Of a stretch of 64,000 nucleotides of DNA, positions 36,610 through 47,676 are shown one piece after another. This stretch comes from Lepas anatifera (Eukaryota > Arthropoda > Thecostraca > Lepadidae). The notes under the pieces were generated by a model. That model was not told where the DNA came from, made no database searches, and was given only the letters and a program-made list of their open reading frames with translations. The stretch is taken from contig JAOTON010000768.1 of NCBI GenBank assembly GCA_034440635.1, positions 434,001 through 498,000 of the forward strand, written 5' to 3'. Each line of letters begins with the position of its first letter. Position 1 is the first letter of the stretch. Made by a program: the position numbers and the translations under genes.

Positions 36610-37455
36610 GCATAACCCTGGCCCCGGTGAGGGGTGTTTGAACCTCCCTCGGGTTTTTCCGGCGGCACGAAAAAACGGTGGCGTGAAGCGCCGCCGTAAT
36701 TTGAACACCTTATTTTTGTTAAATTCTGCAGCTTTCCCCAAAGTTTTAGGGTTCAGTTATCTCAGGTCAGGTCACCAGGGCAGGTCAAGTGACCTCAACT
36801 CAAAATGTTTAAGGTGGTATAAGTAGAAAATGGGTAAATCTATCAAATTAAGACTTATACCATATAATCGCCCCACCGAGTGCTACAAAATGTATTCCGA
36901 GATTTTTCATATCGATGACCTAAGGTCAAATACAGACCATGACCTCTCCATTGGAAATAGATGGGAAAAACATAAATTGGGCTGTATTTGTGTAGATAAA
37001 TATATGAATACCACCATATCCTCCTAATCGTAGTGTCCTGGGTCCCTTTCCAGGTTTATGTTGCAATTTGTGACTTGTGACCTCTGAGAGGTCATCTGGA
37101 ACTACTTAAGTATTTTTCAGACTGAGGTCAATAACTTTGTATGAAATGATGATACAGCTTTTGTTTTTGGTATCATTGCGTTTGGATTGCCATTGCGAGT
37201 AGATTGATATGCATATTGGCTATGCTAGGCTAAAACGTGATCTTGACCTGCCTGAGGTCAGGTTATTTTGTATTTTGACCTAGTATGGTCAGATTATACA
37301 TCATTCGATTCGCCGTGACGAGAGGAAGCGAATGGTGTCTAAAATGATTCTAACTCAGCTCTGTCAGATGCTAGAGGCTAAAAACTCTTCTCATAATGGC
37401 ACCTTCTTTGACCTGTCATGGCCTCATTATTGTGCGCCGGACCCCGGTGGGGCGC
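36610..37455 (+). mobile_element. Family D copy abutting a family A element
   Basis: Left end CCCTGGCCCCGGTGAGGGG then TTTGAACC, right end GGACCCCGGTGGGGCGCGGA. D-type blocks occur in plus order. It joins the A element at GATGAACACGCGC, where TTAA appears as TGAA, so the two elements seem to share one decayed target site. Confidence 0.65.
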
Positions 37456-37916
37456 GGATGAACACGCGCATTGATGAGGGGGTGGGTACCCGCCCCCCTC
37501 GGTTTTTCCAAGATAGCAGTAAAACGGCGCGCGCAGCGCCGCCGTACTTGGCATACCTTTTCCTCATCCTTTTTACAACTTCTGTGAAAATTTTAAGGTT
37601 AGGTCGTCTCAGGTCAGGTCACCAGTACAGGTCAAGTGACCTGACCTCAAAAAAGTTTAAGATAGCATACGTCGGAGCAGGGTGAACTTATCCGATTGAC
37701 ACTCAGATCACAGAATGGGCCCACCGAGTTCTCTAAAATATGTTTTGGTATTTTTGATATCGATGACCTAAGGTCAGGTACGAGGCATGACCCCTCCATT
37801 GGGAATACATGGGAAAAATGTTTTTTCTGTATAACTCAGTAACGAATAGTGATAGAGCGTTTATTTTAGCTGCATTGGACTTGCCTTGGCTTTGCAGTTC
37901 TAATGATATGCATTTT

Positions 37917-40786
37917 GCTAAGATGTTCCCTGGCCTCTCCCCTCGAATCCGGAAATGTAAAAAACACTGAAGATTATATATTCGGGCACAGCCCTTCATC
38001 AGAATCATGGAGTAAATATCAATAATTCTCAGTCCTAGTATAGCCAGACCTCGAATTGAGCTTCACACAAATGCCTATTAGAATGAATGGTTAAAAATAA
38101 GATTGGACGTCGTGACAACAACGATATTGGTACCTCTAACCTAAAAGCAATGCCGACAATACAACAAACCTAGACCAGTATTTGTGTGACAGACTTTTCT
38201 ATTATTAGCTTTTGATTAACAATGAAAAACTCGCTGAAGTATCTTAATTGGTTATCTGAATATTTCTGTTCTAATTATTTATTTTTTCCATTGATCGCAG
38301 GTTAAATGCTAACAAAAACTACCTGTTTAGCACTAGTAGACGTGATACTAGATCGCTGTAGAGACTGCAAGCTTTCCCCTTTAACATGATGCAATATTTT
38401 TACAATAAAAGCCTCTCTCGAATTATTTAGTTATGATTGTACTTAGTGGTCATTGTCAACTTATCCCTAAACTCAATCCATTGCATAATATATAGTTTGT
38501 AATTGATAAACCCTTTTTTCACAGCCTGCACCTCTGGCCCAACGTTAAGCGTCGAAAGAGTATACGTCTGGCCGCAAAAAAACATTATCAATTCAACAAC
38601 CCTTGCCCATAGTATGTACCTCTTAAACAAATACATCTTTATAGCTAGTTAATGTGATCAATCATTGGTAAATACTTTTCCTCAGCCTGTACCTCTAGCC
38701 CAGCGTTAGGTGTCGAATGAGTATACCTCTAGCTGCAGAGAAGTATTATCAATAATTATTGACATATTTCAAAACCCCAACCCCAGTACGTACCCCTAAA
38801 ATAGTACGTAGCCCAACACTTAGGTCACAAGTGTTGGACTTAGGTCACAGGTACGGCTCAGGTATTGTTTTTTTATAGGTAATTTATCTTTGATGATGCT
38901 TTTCTGCAACCAGATGTATACTCATTCAACGCTTAACGTTGGGCCAGAGGTACAGGCTGGGGAAAGGGTTTATTAATGATTGATCAGATTAACTAGCTCA
39001 AAGAGATGGTTTTTTTAGGGGTATGTACTGGGGTTGGGGTTTTGAAATGTGCCAATAATTATTGATAATACTTTTCTGCAGCGACACATATACTCAATCG
39101 ACACTTAACGCTGGGCTAGAGGTACAGGCTGAGGAAAAGTATTTACCAATGATTGATCACATTAACTAGCTATAAAAGATGTATTTGTTTAAGAAGTATA
39201 TACTATGGGCAAGGATTGTTGAATTGATAATGTTTTTTTGCAGCCAGACGTATACTCTTTCGACGCTTAACGTTGGGCCAGAGGTGCAGGCTGTGAAAAA
39301 GGGTTTATCAATTACAAACCATATATTATGCAATGGATTGAGTTTAGGGATAAGTTGACCCTGACCACTAGGTACAATCTTAACTAAATAATTCGAGGGA
39401 GGCTTTTATTGTAAAAATATAGCATCATGTTAAATGGGAAAGCTTGCAGTCTTTACACCGATCTAGTATCACGTCTACTAGTGCTAAATAGGTAGTTTTT
39501 GTTAGCATTCAACCTGCGATCAACGGAAAAAGTAAATAATTAGAACAGAAATATTCAGATAACCGATTAACACGCGCATTGACGGATGTCTGAGCCACCT
39601 TCGCATTGACGGGGGCCGGGTACCCGCCCCCCTAAGATCTCGAGAACCACGGTAGGTAGCCAAAAATGGTAAACGGCGTTAGGCTGCCCATCCACTTCTC
39701 CATCGAAAACATTTGAGCCATTTCTTTCAGGTCACATTTAAGGTCACAAGAGGTCAAAGCATGCCGTCATAGGGAAAACATGTAAATTAGGTTTTTCAGC
39801 CCTTACATCTGAACAAGTAAAGATAGAGAAAAACGACTTAAACTATATGGATCTTCTCAGCAAGCCGAATCGAATGATATATAATTTGACCTTGCTAGGT
39901 CAAATCAAGGATTCGACCTGACCTGAGGTCAGGTCAGGGTCAAATTATATAAAATTCATATCTTTAGAACTGCAAAGCCCAGGCGAGTCTAATGCAGCTA
40001 AAATAAATGCTCTATCGCCATCCGTTACTGAGTTATTCCGTAAAAAACATTTTTCCCATGTATTTCCAATGGAGAGGTCATGCCTCGTACTTGACCTTAG
40101 GTCATCGATATCGAAAACACCGGAACATATTTTAGAGAACTCGGTGGGGCCATTATGTGATCTGAGTTTCAATCGGATAAGTTCACCCTGCTCCGACTTA
40201 TGCTATCTTAGACTTTTTTTGAGGTCGGGTCACTTGACCTGTACTGGTGACCTGACCTGAGATGACCTAACCTTAAAATTTTCACAGAAGTTGTAAAATG
40301 ATGAGGAAAAAGGTATGCCAAGTACGGTGGCGCTACGCGCCGCCGTTTCTCTGCTATTTTCGAAAAACCCGAGGGGGGGTGGGTACCCGCCCTCCCCCGT
40401 CAATGCGCGTGTTAGATACTTCAGCGAGTTTTTCATTGTTAATCGAAAGCTAATAATAGAAAAGTCTGTCACACAAATACTGGTCTAGGTTTGTTGTATT
40501 TTCAGCATTGCTTTTAGGTTAGAGGTACCAATATCGTTGTTGTCACGATATCCAATCTTATTTTTAACCATTCATTCTAAAAGGCATTTGTGTGAAGCTC
40601 AATTCGAGGTCTGGCTTTACTAGGACTGAGGATTATTGATATTTACTCCATGATTCTGATGAAGGGCTGTGCCCGAATATATAATCTTCAGTGTTTTTTA
40701 AATTTCCAGATTCGAGGGGAGAGGCCAGGGAATATCTTAGCAACTCATCGTCATACTCCTCGCCGCAGCACTTCAAAACTTATCAA
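37917..40786. mobile_element. Foldback (long inverted repeat) element
   Basis: Left arm from GCTAAGATGTTCCCTGGCCT (37917) to about 38798 is repeated in inverse from about 39014 to GGCCAGGGAATATCTTAGC (ending about 40742). Arms hold sub-repeats with a CGCTTAACGTTGGGCCAGAG core, also present once in the spacer (38930-38955). The right arm is interrupted by an A element at 39567-40415. There is no ORF. Without the insertion it is about 2 kb. 40743-40786 may be part of the element or filler. Confidence 0.8.
39567..40415 (-). mobile_element. Family A copy nested in the foldback arm
   Basis: 849 bp, TTAACACGCGCATTGACGG to CCCCGTCAATGCGCGTGTTAG (last TTAA mutated). The foldback sequence resumes exactly across it: CAGATAACCGA on one side and ATACTTCAGCGAG on the other match adjacent bases of the left arm near 38240-38260. 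Confidence 0.88.
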
Positions 40787-41189
40787 CGTTTGATATGCAT
40801 TTTATATAATTTGAACCTGACCTGACCTTAGGTCAGGTCAAATCCTTGATTTGACCTAGCAAGGTCAAATTATATAGCATTCGATTTGGCTTGCTGCGAG
40901 GATTCATACAGTTCAAGTCGTTTTGCTCTATCTTTACTTGTTCAGATGTAATGGCCGAAAAACTTAATTTACATGTTATCCCTATGACGGCATGTTTTGA
41001 CCTCTCGTGACCTCAAATGTGACCTGACAAAAAATGGTCCAAATATTTTCGATGCAAAAGTGGGTGGGCTATCCAACGCCGTTGACCATTTTTCGCTACC
41101 TACCGTGGTTCTCGAGATCTTTGGGGTGGGCGGGTACCCGCCCACCCTCGTCAAAGCGTAGGTGGCTCAGACCCCCGTCAATGCGCGTG

Positions 41190-41925
41190 TTAACAGGCGC
41201 ATTGACAGGGGTGGGTACCCGCCCCTCGGGTTTTTTGAAGATAAAAAACAGCGATAAAAACAGCGGCGCCTAGCGCCACCCTACTTGGCATACCTTTTTC
41301 CTGATCATTTTTACAACTTTTGTCAAAATTTTAAGGTTAGCTCATCTCATGTCAGGTTACGAATACAGGTCAAGTGAACCGACCTAAAAAAGTTTAATAT
41401 AGCAAAGTCAGAACAGGGTGAGGTTATCCGATTGAAACCAATATCACATAATGGACTCACTGATTTTTCTAAAATGTACTCCGGTATTTTCGATACCGAT
41501 GACCTAAGGTCAGGTCCGAGCCATGGCCTCTTCGTTGGAAATACATGGGAAAATGGTTTTAACTGAATAATTTAGTAATGGATTGTGATATAGCGTTTAT
41601 TATAACTGCATTATATTTTTGTCTTTACGGTTCTAATGATATGCGTTTTACCTAATTTGACCTTGACCCGACCTCAAATCCCACATTTGACCTGATTTGG
41701 CCTAGCTTTACACCTTACCCCTATGAAGGCATGTCTTAACCTCTAGTGACCTTAAACGTGACCTGACAAAAAATGGTCAAAATATTTTCAATAGAGAAGT
41801 GAATGGGCTACCTAACGCAATTTACCGTTTTTCGCTATCTGGCGTGGATTTCGAGATCTTAGGGGGTGGTTACCCACCCCCCGTCAAAGCGAAGGTGGCT
41901 CAGACCCCGTAAATGCGTGTGTTAA
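41190..41925 (+). mobile_element. Family A copy, internally deleted, sharing a TTAA
   Basis: Starts at the same TTAA (41190-41193) that ends the previous A element and ends GTAAATGCGTGTGTTAA. It lacks about 100 bp of the usual interior. Confidence 0.8.
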
Positions 41926-41934
41926 AACATGAAC

Positions 41935-42055
41935 AGTAAACCCATCCTGAATTGACACGAGCTTTCCAACGCACTTTGCAAATTTACACTAACCCCCATA
42001 TTTTCGGAGTTAGAGGGGGCCAGGTGGTGCCGGGCCCCCGGAATGCGTGGATTAA
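41935..42055. mobile_element. Family B terminal fragment
   Basis: CTTTGCAAATTTACACTAAC then CCATATTTTCGGAGTTAGAG is the reverse of the B left end; it finishes at TTAA (42052-42055). Confidence 0.6.
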
Positions 42056-42562
42056 TCGGATTAATCATCCACAATCACAGTAAAAAACTAAAAATATAAA
42101 CATTTTCTGAAACTTCATTCGCATTCCGGCTTGAAATATATTGTTTTCAAGGACTTAGCTCACCAAAATCTCTATTCTGATGGTGTTGCAGGGTCTCGGT
42201 GAGACGTATGTGCACCACCTGGTGTGTATGGTAACAGTCTTGTTGGAAAAGTAGTATATTAAATTGAAATGATGCAGCCGTCTGGAGATGCCCATTTAAT
42301 TTCCTGACAGTTGGTCGCAGAGTTATAAGTTGGCCAAAAGCATTAGCAGGGCCGAGTCGCGGGCATATTCTCTTAGTAAGTTAAAAACAGATCTCGTGAG
42401 TGCTTCACACCCAGGGAGCAAACACAATGAAGGCTGTCAAACGCTGTTTAATTGTTTTCTTCATGCTCACTGAGTTTCCTAGTTCCAAAACACAGAGCTT
42501 AAGTCTGGATGTAAGTAAGCCGAGCGGTCGATTCTTGACATTTGACGGGGGAGAAGGGAATA

Positions 42563-43050
42563 TCACCGTACTCGCGCTTGACAGGGGATATAAAATGCCA
42601 ACGCACTCGCGCTTGGTAGAGGAGAACGGCATACCGGCGTACTCGCACTTGGCAGAGGAGAACGGCATACCAGCGTACTCGCACTTTGAAACGGCATAAC
42701 AGCGTGCTCGCACTTGGCAGAGGAGAACGGCATAACAGCGTACTCGCACTTGGCAGAGGAGAACGGCACACCAGCGTACTCGCACTTGGCAGAGGAGAAC
42801 GGCATACCAGCGTACTCGCACTTGGCAGAGGAGAACGGCATACCGGCATACTCGCACTTGGCCGAGGAGAACACCGGCGCTCTCACACTTGGCAGATGAG
42901 AAAGGAATAACAACTTTCTTATACTTGACAGAGGAGAAGGGAACACCAGCATACCAGAACTTGACAGGAAAGTGGGAAACAATGACATCATTACACTTGG
43001 CACGGGAGCAGGCAGTACCGACGCTTGACAGAGGAGAAGACAGTACTCAC
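42563..43050. repeat. 36-bp minisatellite derived from a TMTC2 exon end and its donor
   Basis: About eight regular 36-bp units (42600-42895), plus degenerate ones up to the exon boundary at 43050. On the gene strand a unit reads CCGTTCTCCTCTGCCAAGTG then CGAGTACGC; the exon end and donor read CCCTACTCCCCTGCCAAATG then TGAGTACTG. The unit length is a multiple of three, so a 12-residue repeat (PFSSAKCEYAGM) continues the exon's reading frame. In most units the donor GT has become GC. One unit near 42690 is shortened. Confidence 0.93.
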
Positions 43051-43726
43051 ATTTGGCAGGGGAGTAGGGGACGCCGGCGCCGTAGAGAGACCGCTCGTCT
43101 CTCCAGTCCTGGTTGCGCACCACTGTCCTCGCCGCCAGAACAGCTACCAGCAGCCAGCTGCCAGCCGGTCCCAACCGCCTCCAGCGCACCTCCAGCCGCG
43201 CCAAACCGCTGGCCACCAGCAAACAGTAACCCACCGACGGCACGTACAGCGCACGCTCCGACACCAGAAACCCCACGTAGAAGAAGAGGTTGCTGGCGGG
43301 CAGGTAGGCCAGCAGGGAAAAACAGAGACCGCAGAAGAGGGCGGGCTGCGCGGGCCGACGCTGCGGCGGGCTGGTCTCGGGGTGACTACATCGCCAGCTG
43401 GAGTACAGCGCGGTGGCGAGGCCCAGGTACAGGGCCAGGCTGAGCAGGGTGCGTGTGTCGCTGGGGGAGTTGACCAACGGCAGCGCTGTCTCGGACCAGT
43501 CGTAGCTGAGGTGGAGCGGGTGCAGCAGCAGGCCGGCACTGACCACCGGCAGGTGCAGCAGCGTCAGCGCGCGCGTTACCCGGCTGGGCTCCGCCGACAG
43601 CGGGTTGTCGGCGGCGGCGAACCAGGGCAGCCGGCCGGACAGCAGGCTGAGCCGCGCCGCCAGCAGCACCGCCGCCGCCAGCAGCAGCAGGGTACAGCTC
43701 TGACGCAGCCGCAACACCCGCTTATC
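43051..43726 (-). CDS. TMTC2: TMTC2 exon, DUF1736 and C-terminal membrane helices
   Basis: 676 nt, 225 codons plus one base (T), which joins CG of the next exon to make a Ser codon. The acceptor follows GTGTTCGGCAG and the donor is AAAT/GTGAGT. It starts DKRVLRLRQS, then a hydrophobic helix. The DUF1736 signature follows (AADNPL, then YDWSETALPLV), then more helices, ASNLFFYVGF with SERALYVPSVGYC, and the NQDWRDERSLY segment that leads into the TPRs. The final residues PYSPAK match the family position just before the first TPR. The exon end is directly followed by a 36-bp tandem array copied from it (42563-43050), and the reading frame stays open through that array to a stop near 42563. Confidence 0.92.
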
Positions 43727-44126
43727 CTGCCGAACACGCAGCGTGTGCCGAACTACTCACAGAAAACAGCCATCACAGACGATTCTGTCCCATCTCTGGG
43801 ACAAACTCCTCAAATTATACGCTGAAGCCGGACATGGACCTAGAAGAGATTATTCATTCGAAGAGAAATTTAAAGCAAGCCCAAGTAAGCATGACAAATT
43901 AAGCTCGTCCCAGTTAAGACTTTAGGCCTTAGTTAAGTTGCGATCTCAATTAGTTTGTATTACATTCAAATGGATTAAGCACAAATATATATGCTTTAAA
44001 TACATCTCGATTCCAGCAAGTTTAGCATCGCTGCCAGTACAAGTTCCGAGATAATCCATCAGCGTCAGCCAATTAGACCAGACCATGGGCGTGCTGTCGT
44101 GTCCGGCTGTGGGGGCGTGCACTCAC
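43727..44126. other. TMTC2 intron between the two membrane exons
   Basis: 400-nt intron with GTGAGT donor (gene strand) and a TGTTCGGCAG acceptor. It is AT-rich, with no repeats. Confidence 0.85.
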
Positions 44127-44709
44127 CGGCCTCTTCAGCGCCAGCAGTTCGGGTAGATGCCGTCGGCTCCTCACACACAGCTCGTACAGCAGGCACAGCG
44201 GCAGCGCCGTGATGCCCTGCTCCTTACTGAGCAGCGCCAGGGCAGCACAGAGCAGGCAGGCGGCCAGCCGGCGGCCGTCCGGACCTGAGGCGCCCTGCCT
44301 CGCCGCCTCCGTCCCGCGCCGCCGGCAGTAGCACGCCAGAGAACACAGCGAGCAGAGCAGACAGAGCAGGTCAGCGCGGCCCACCAGGCCGGCCACCACC
44401 TCCGAGTGCACCGGGTGCACGGCGAAGAGGGCACCGGTGAGCAGGGCGGTGCGGGCGCCGGCGGCCAGGGCACCGGCCACCTCCACCAGCAGCCAGCTGC
44501 AGGCGGCGTGCAGCACCACGTTGCCGGCGTGGAAGAGCAGCGGCCAGAGCCCTCCGGCGGCGTGGGTCAGCCGGAAGGAGAGCACGGCCAGCGGCCGGTA
44601 GGAGCCGTGCGAGCCGGGGTGTGCGAGCGGCGTGCCCCAGAAGTCGTGCTGCAGCAGAGCTGACAGCGGAGTCAGGCCGCGCACGTCGGCGTTCTGCACG
44701 ATGGCTCGC
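44127..44709 (-). CDS. TMTC2: TMTC2 exon, N-terminal membrane domain
   Basis: 583 nt: one base completing a split codon (xxG), then 194 codons, ending phase 0. The acceptor lies after a CCTTTCTGCAG tract and the donor is CCG/GTGAGT. It encodes the first luminal loop and several membrane helices. Family hallmarks are HDFWGT, the GSHGSYRPL block followed by SFRLTH, the HPVHSE motif with VGRADLL, and LLSKEQGIT. These are the strongest diagnostic motifs of TMTC proteins, and the spacing fits TMTC2. The catalytic acidic pair of the family normally lies just before this exon, in the upstream exon that was not located. Alanine, leucine and arginine codons are nearly all GC-ending, unlike the surrounding intron DNA. 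Confidence 0.92.
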
Positions 44710-45492
44710 CTGCAGAAAGGCACAGGGTGCGTGAATCACACTGAGGTGACTTGGGAAAGCGGGAGGAAGAATGGCAAACTGTGAAAAGCGTGGTATTTTT
44801 ATCGGCTTCAGGGAGGGAGAGTGAGTTGTTTTTAATCTGTCTCTCTTGCATCCTGCCGTGAATGCACAACACACTCAACGTGCAAAAGAGCAGCAGTTGG
44901 TGCTTTGAGCATGAAATTTAATGAAACTCTGAAAGTATTGTGTTGATAAAATTTGATGTATAGGCGCTTTATTGTCTGATATAATGTCGCAATTGTCTGA
45001 TATACCGTAATGTCGCAATAGGCTACATTGCCCACATGGGCATATTTTTTTCGTCTTTTTCACTTATGTCACATTTTTTTCGTTTTGAACTACGCTTTTC
45101 ACTTTTTAATTATTTTGCTTTTCAATTTTCAATTTGTGCGTGTTTTTCGTTTTGTTGTTTACCTCCCATCATGTCTCTTTCGGGCCCTGTTTAAGGAATA
45201 TCAATGCAAAACTGATATTTCATTTCGGTAATTACGTTGTATGAATAGGAAAAAGATGCGCAGTGGCGGAATGAGACCATCCATGGACACGGACAGATTC
45301 AGGGGAAATTCCAGAGGGGCAAGTGCCTCACACGCATCCCACCTTCTCCCGAACTACCCTGGTGGTGGTGTCCAAGTGAACTGCGCTCCCACGAGCATAT
45401 GCGGGTCTAGGATTTCCGATCTTGGGGAGAGGAGTCATCCGGTTAGGGGGTGTCATTTGGATCAATAGGGCATCAGTTTTGGACGATGCCAC
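44710..45492. other. Intron upstream of the first visible exon, nothing recognised
   Basis: AT-rich sequence. A CAGTGGCGGAATGAGACC motif near 45261 is an orphan TIR-element end. No upstream TMTC2 exon is visible. Confidence 0.4.
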
Positions 45493-46285
45493 TTAACACA
45501 CTAAGATCTCGAGAACCACGGCAGGTAGCGAAAAACGGTAAACGGCGTTGGGCTGCCCGTCCACTTTTCCATCGAAAACATTTTAACCATTTTTTTGTCA
45601 GGTCACATTTATGGTCACGAGAGGTCAAAACATGCCGTCATAAGGGATAACATGTAAATTCAGTTTTTTCGGCCATTACATCTGAACAAGTAAAGATAGA
45701 GCAAAACGACTTGAACTGCATGAATCCTCTCAGCAAGCTGAATCGAATGATATATAATTTGGCCTTGCCAGGTCAAATCAAGAATTTGACCTGACCTGAG
45801 GTCAGGTTAGGGTCAAATTATAAAAATGCATATCATTAGAACCGCAAAGCCCAGGCGAGTCTAATGCAGCTAAAATAATTGTTCTGTCACCACATCTGTT
45901 ACTGAGTTATTCCGTAAAACCATTTTTCCCATGTATTTCCAATGGAGAGGTCATGCTTCGTACCTGACCTTAGGTCATCGATATCAAAATACCGGAACAA
46001 ATTTTAGAGAACTCGGTGGGGCCATTATGTGATATGAATTTCAATCGGATAAGTTCACCCTGCTCCGACTTATCCTATCTTAAACTTTTTTGAGGTCGGG
46101 TCACTTCACCTGTACTGGTGACCTGACCTGAGATGACCTAACCGTAAAATTTTCACAAAAGTTGTAAAAATGATGAGGGTAACGGTATGCCGAGTACGGC
46201 GCGCTACGCGCCGCCGTTTTTCTGCTATCTCCGAAAAACCCGAGGGGGGTGGCGGGTACCCGTCCCCCGTCAATGCTCGTGTTAA
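45493..46285 (-). mobile_element. Family A copy (minus orientation), end-deleted
   Basis: TTAACACA then CTAAGATCTCGAGAACCACG to CCCCCGTCAATGCTCGTGTTAA. It lacks the usual GGTACC palindrome at the 45.5-kb end. Confidence 0.8.
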
Positions 46286-46537
46286 CAATAACGTTAATAT
46301 TGTCACTGGGGCCCATACCCAATATCCATACCAATTTACTGGGGCCAGTTTATTCCCCATTCTGGGGAAAGGGAGCTGGGTGGTGGGCGATCCGTTTCAG
46401 AACGGATCCAGTGACGTTTTCAAGCTGCTGCTCGGGTCCGATTGAGGGAGAGGCACCTGCCCCTGCGCACTCTGAATTTGTCAGATGCTCCGGGTGTGTA
46501 CGGTTATGAGCGAATCCAGGGGCATTAGACTACTAGC

Positions 46538-47106
46538 GAGAACCCAGCACCCTGGATGGATTAAGGACAACGATCGATAACTCTGCACCCTGGACGGATT
46601 AAGGACAACCATCGAGAACTCTGCACCCTGGACGGATTAAGGACAACGATCGAGAACTCTGCACCCTGGGCGGATTAAGGACAGCGATCGAGAACTCAGC
46701 ACCCTGGACGGATTAAGGACAACAATCGAGAACTCTGAACCCTGGACGGATAAAGGACAACGGTCGAGACTCTGCACCCTGGACGGATTAAGGACAACAA
46801 TCGAGAACTCAGCACCCTGGGCGGATTAAGGACAACGATGGAGAACTCTGCAGTCTGCACCCTGGACGGATTAAGGACAACGATCGAGAACTCTGCACCC
46901 TGGACGGATTAAGGACAACAATCGAGAACTCTGCACCCTGGATGGATTAAGAACAACGATGGAGAACTCTGTACCCCAGACGGATTAAGGACAACGATGG
47001 AGAACTCTGCACCCTGGACAGATTAAGAACAACGATCGAGAACTCTGCACCCTGGACGGATTAAGGACAACGATCGAGAATTCTGCACCCTGGACGGATT
47101 ACGGAT
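46538..47106. repeat. 38-bp minisatellite
   Basis: About 15 units around ACCCTGGACGGATTAAGGAC then AACGATCGAGAACTCTGC, with a few length variants. It shows no donor-like GTRAG on either strand, unlike the arrays at 12.9, 42.6 and 58.7 kb. Confidence 0.92.
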
Positions 47107-47565
47107 TCCCGGTGGGAAACACGTGATGGGGGGGGCGTCATCCGGACTAGGGACGCCACTTTTAGACGGCAAAACCTATTAGCTGTGGGCGCAAAATCCT
47201 AACGCACGGGCGTCGGTACTTGTTTCCCGCGGGAGGGAGTGGGGTGGGAAGCGACATTTCAAGAAGCGCCATCGACTTTTCAAAAGATAGCCGTGACCAT
47301 TTCAGGGAGTGCCGATGCCCCCTCTTCCCCTGGATCCACCCGTGCTTTGCGCTCCATAAACCACCAGCCAGCAGCTCCTGAAATCTGACTTCCACTTTCC
47401 CCATTCCTGGCGCCACCTAATAGGTCTCACTGTTTAAAAACGACTCCCCTTGATCCAAATGGTGTCCCGCTCCATCGTATTGTCCCTCCCCTCATCGCAG
47501 AATCTGGATCTCTTTGTACTCAGCGCATCCTTGACATGATTCTGGCACCTTCTTCAGCATTAGTC

Positions 47566-47567
<2 letters not shown>

Positions 47568-47631
<64 letters not shown>

Positions 47632-47676
47632 TCCAGCACCTTCTTCAGCATTGGTCCCCCTCTCTCTTTCTCTCTC
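47568..47676. repeat. (CT)n tract with duplicated flank
   Basis: CT repeat 47568-47628, then a near-perfect copy of its left flank (ATTCTGGCACCTTCTTCAGC at 47539, ATTCCAGCACCTTCTTCAGC at 47629) and a second short CT tract. It looks like a local tandem duplication of about 90 bp. Confidence 0.85.

Larger units (their letters stand above)
37455..41193 (+). mobile_element. Family A element split by a foldback element
   Basis: Left part 37455-37916 and right part 40787-41193 together give one full A element. The break is at TGATATGCATTTT, which is present on both sides. The right end is CCCCCGTCAATGCGCGTG-TTAA. The middle is the foldback element. Confidence 0.8.

Noticed and set aside
46538..47106. 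CRISPR-like array (38-bp regular repeats)
   Set aside because: Units are contiguous with no unique spacers, in eukaryotic DNA; an ordinary minisatellite.
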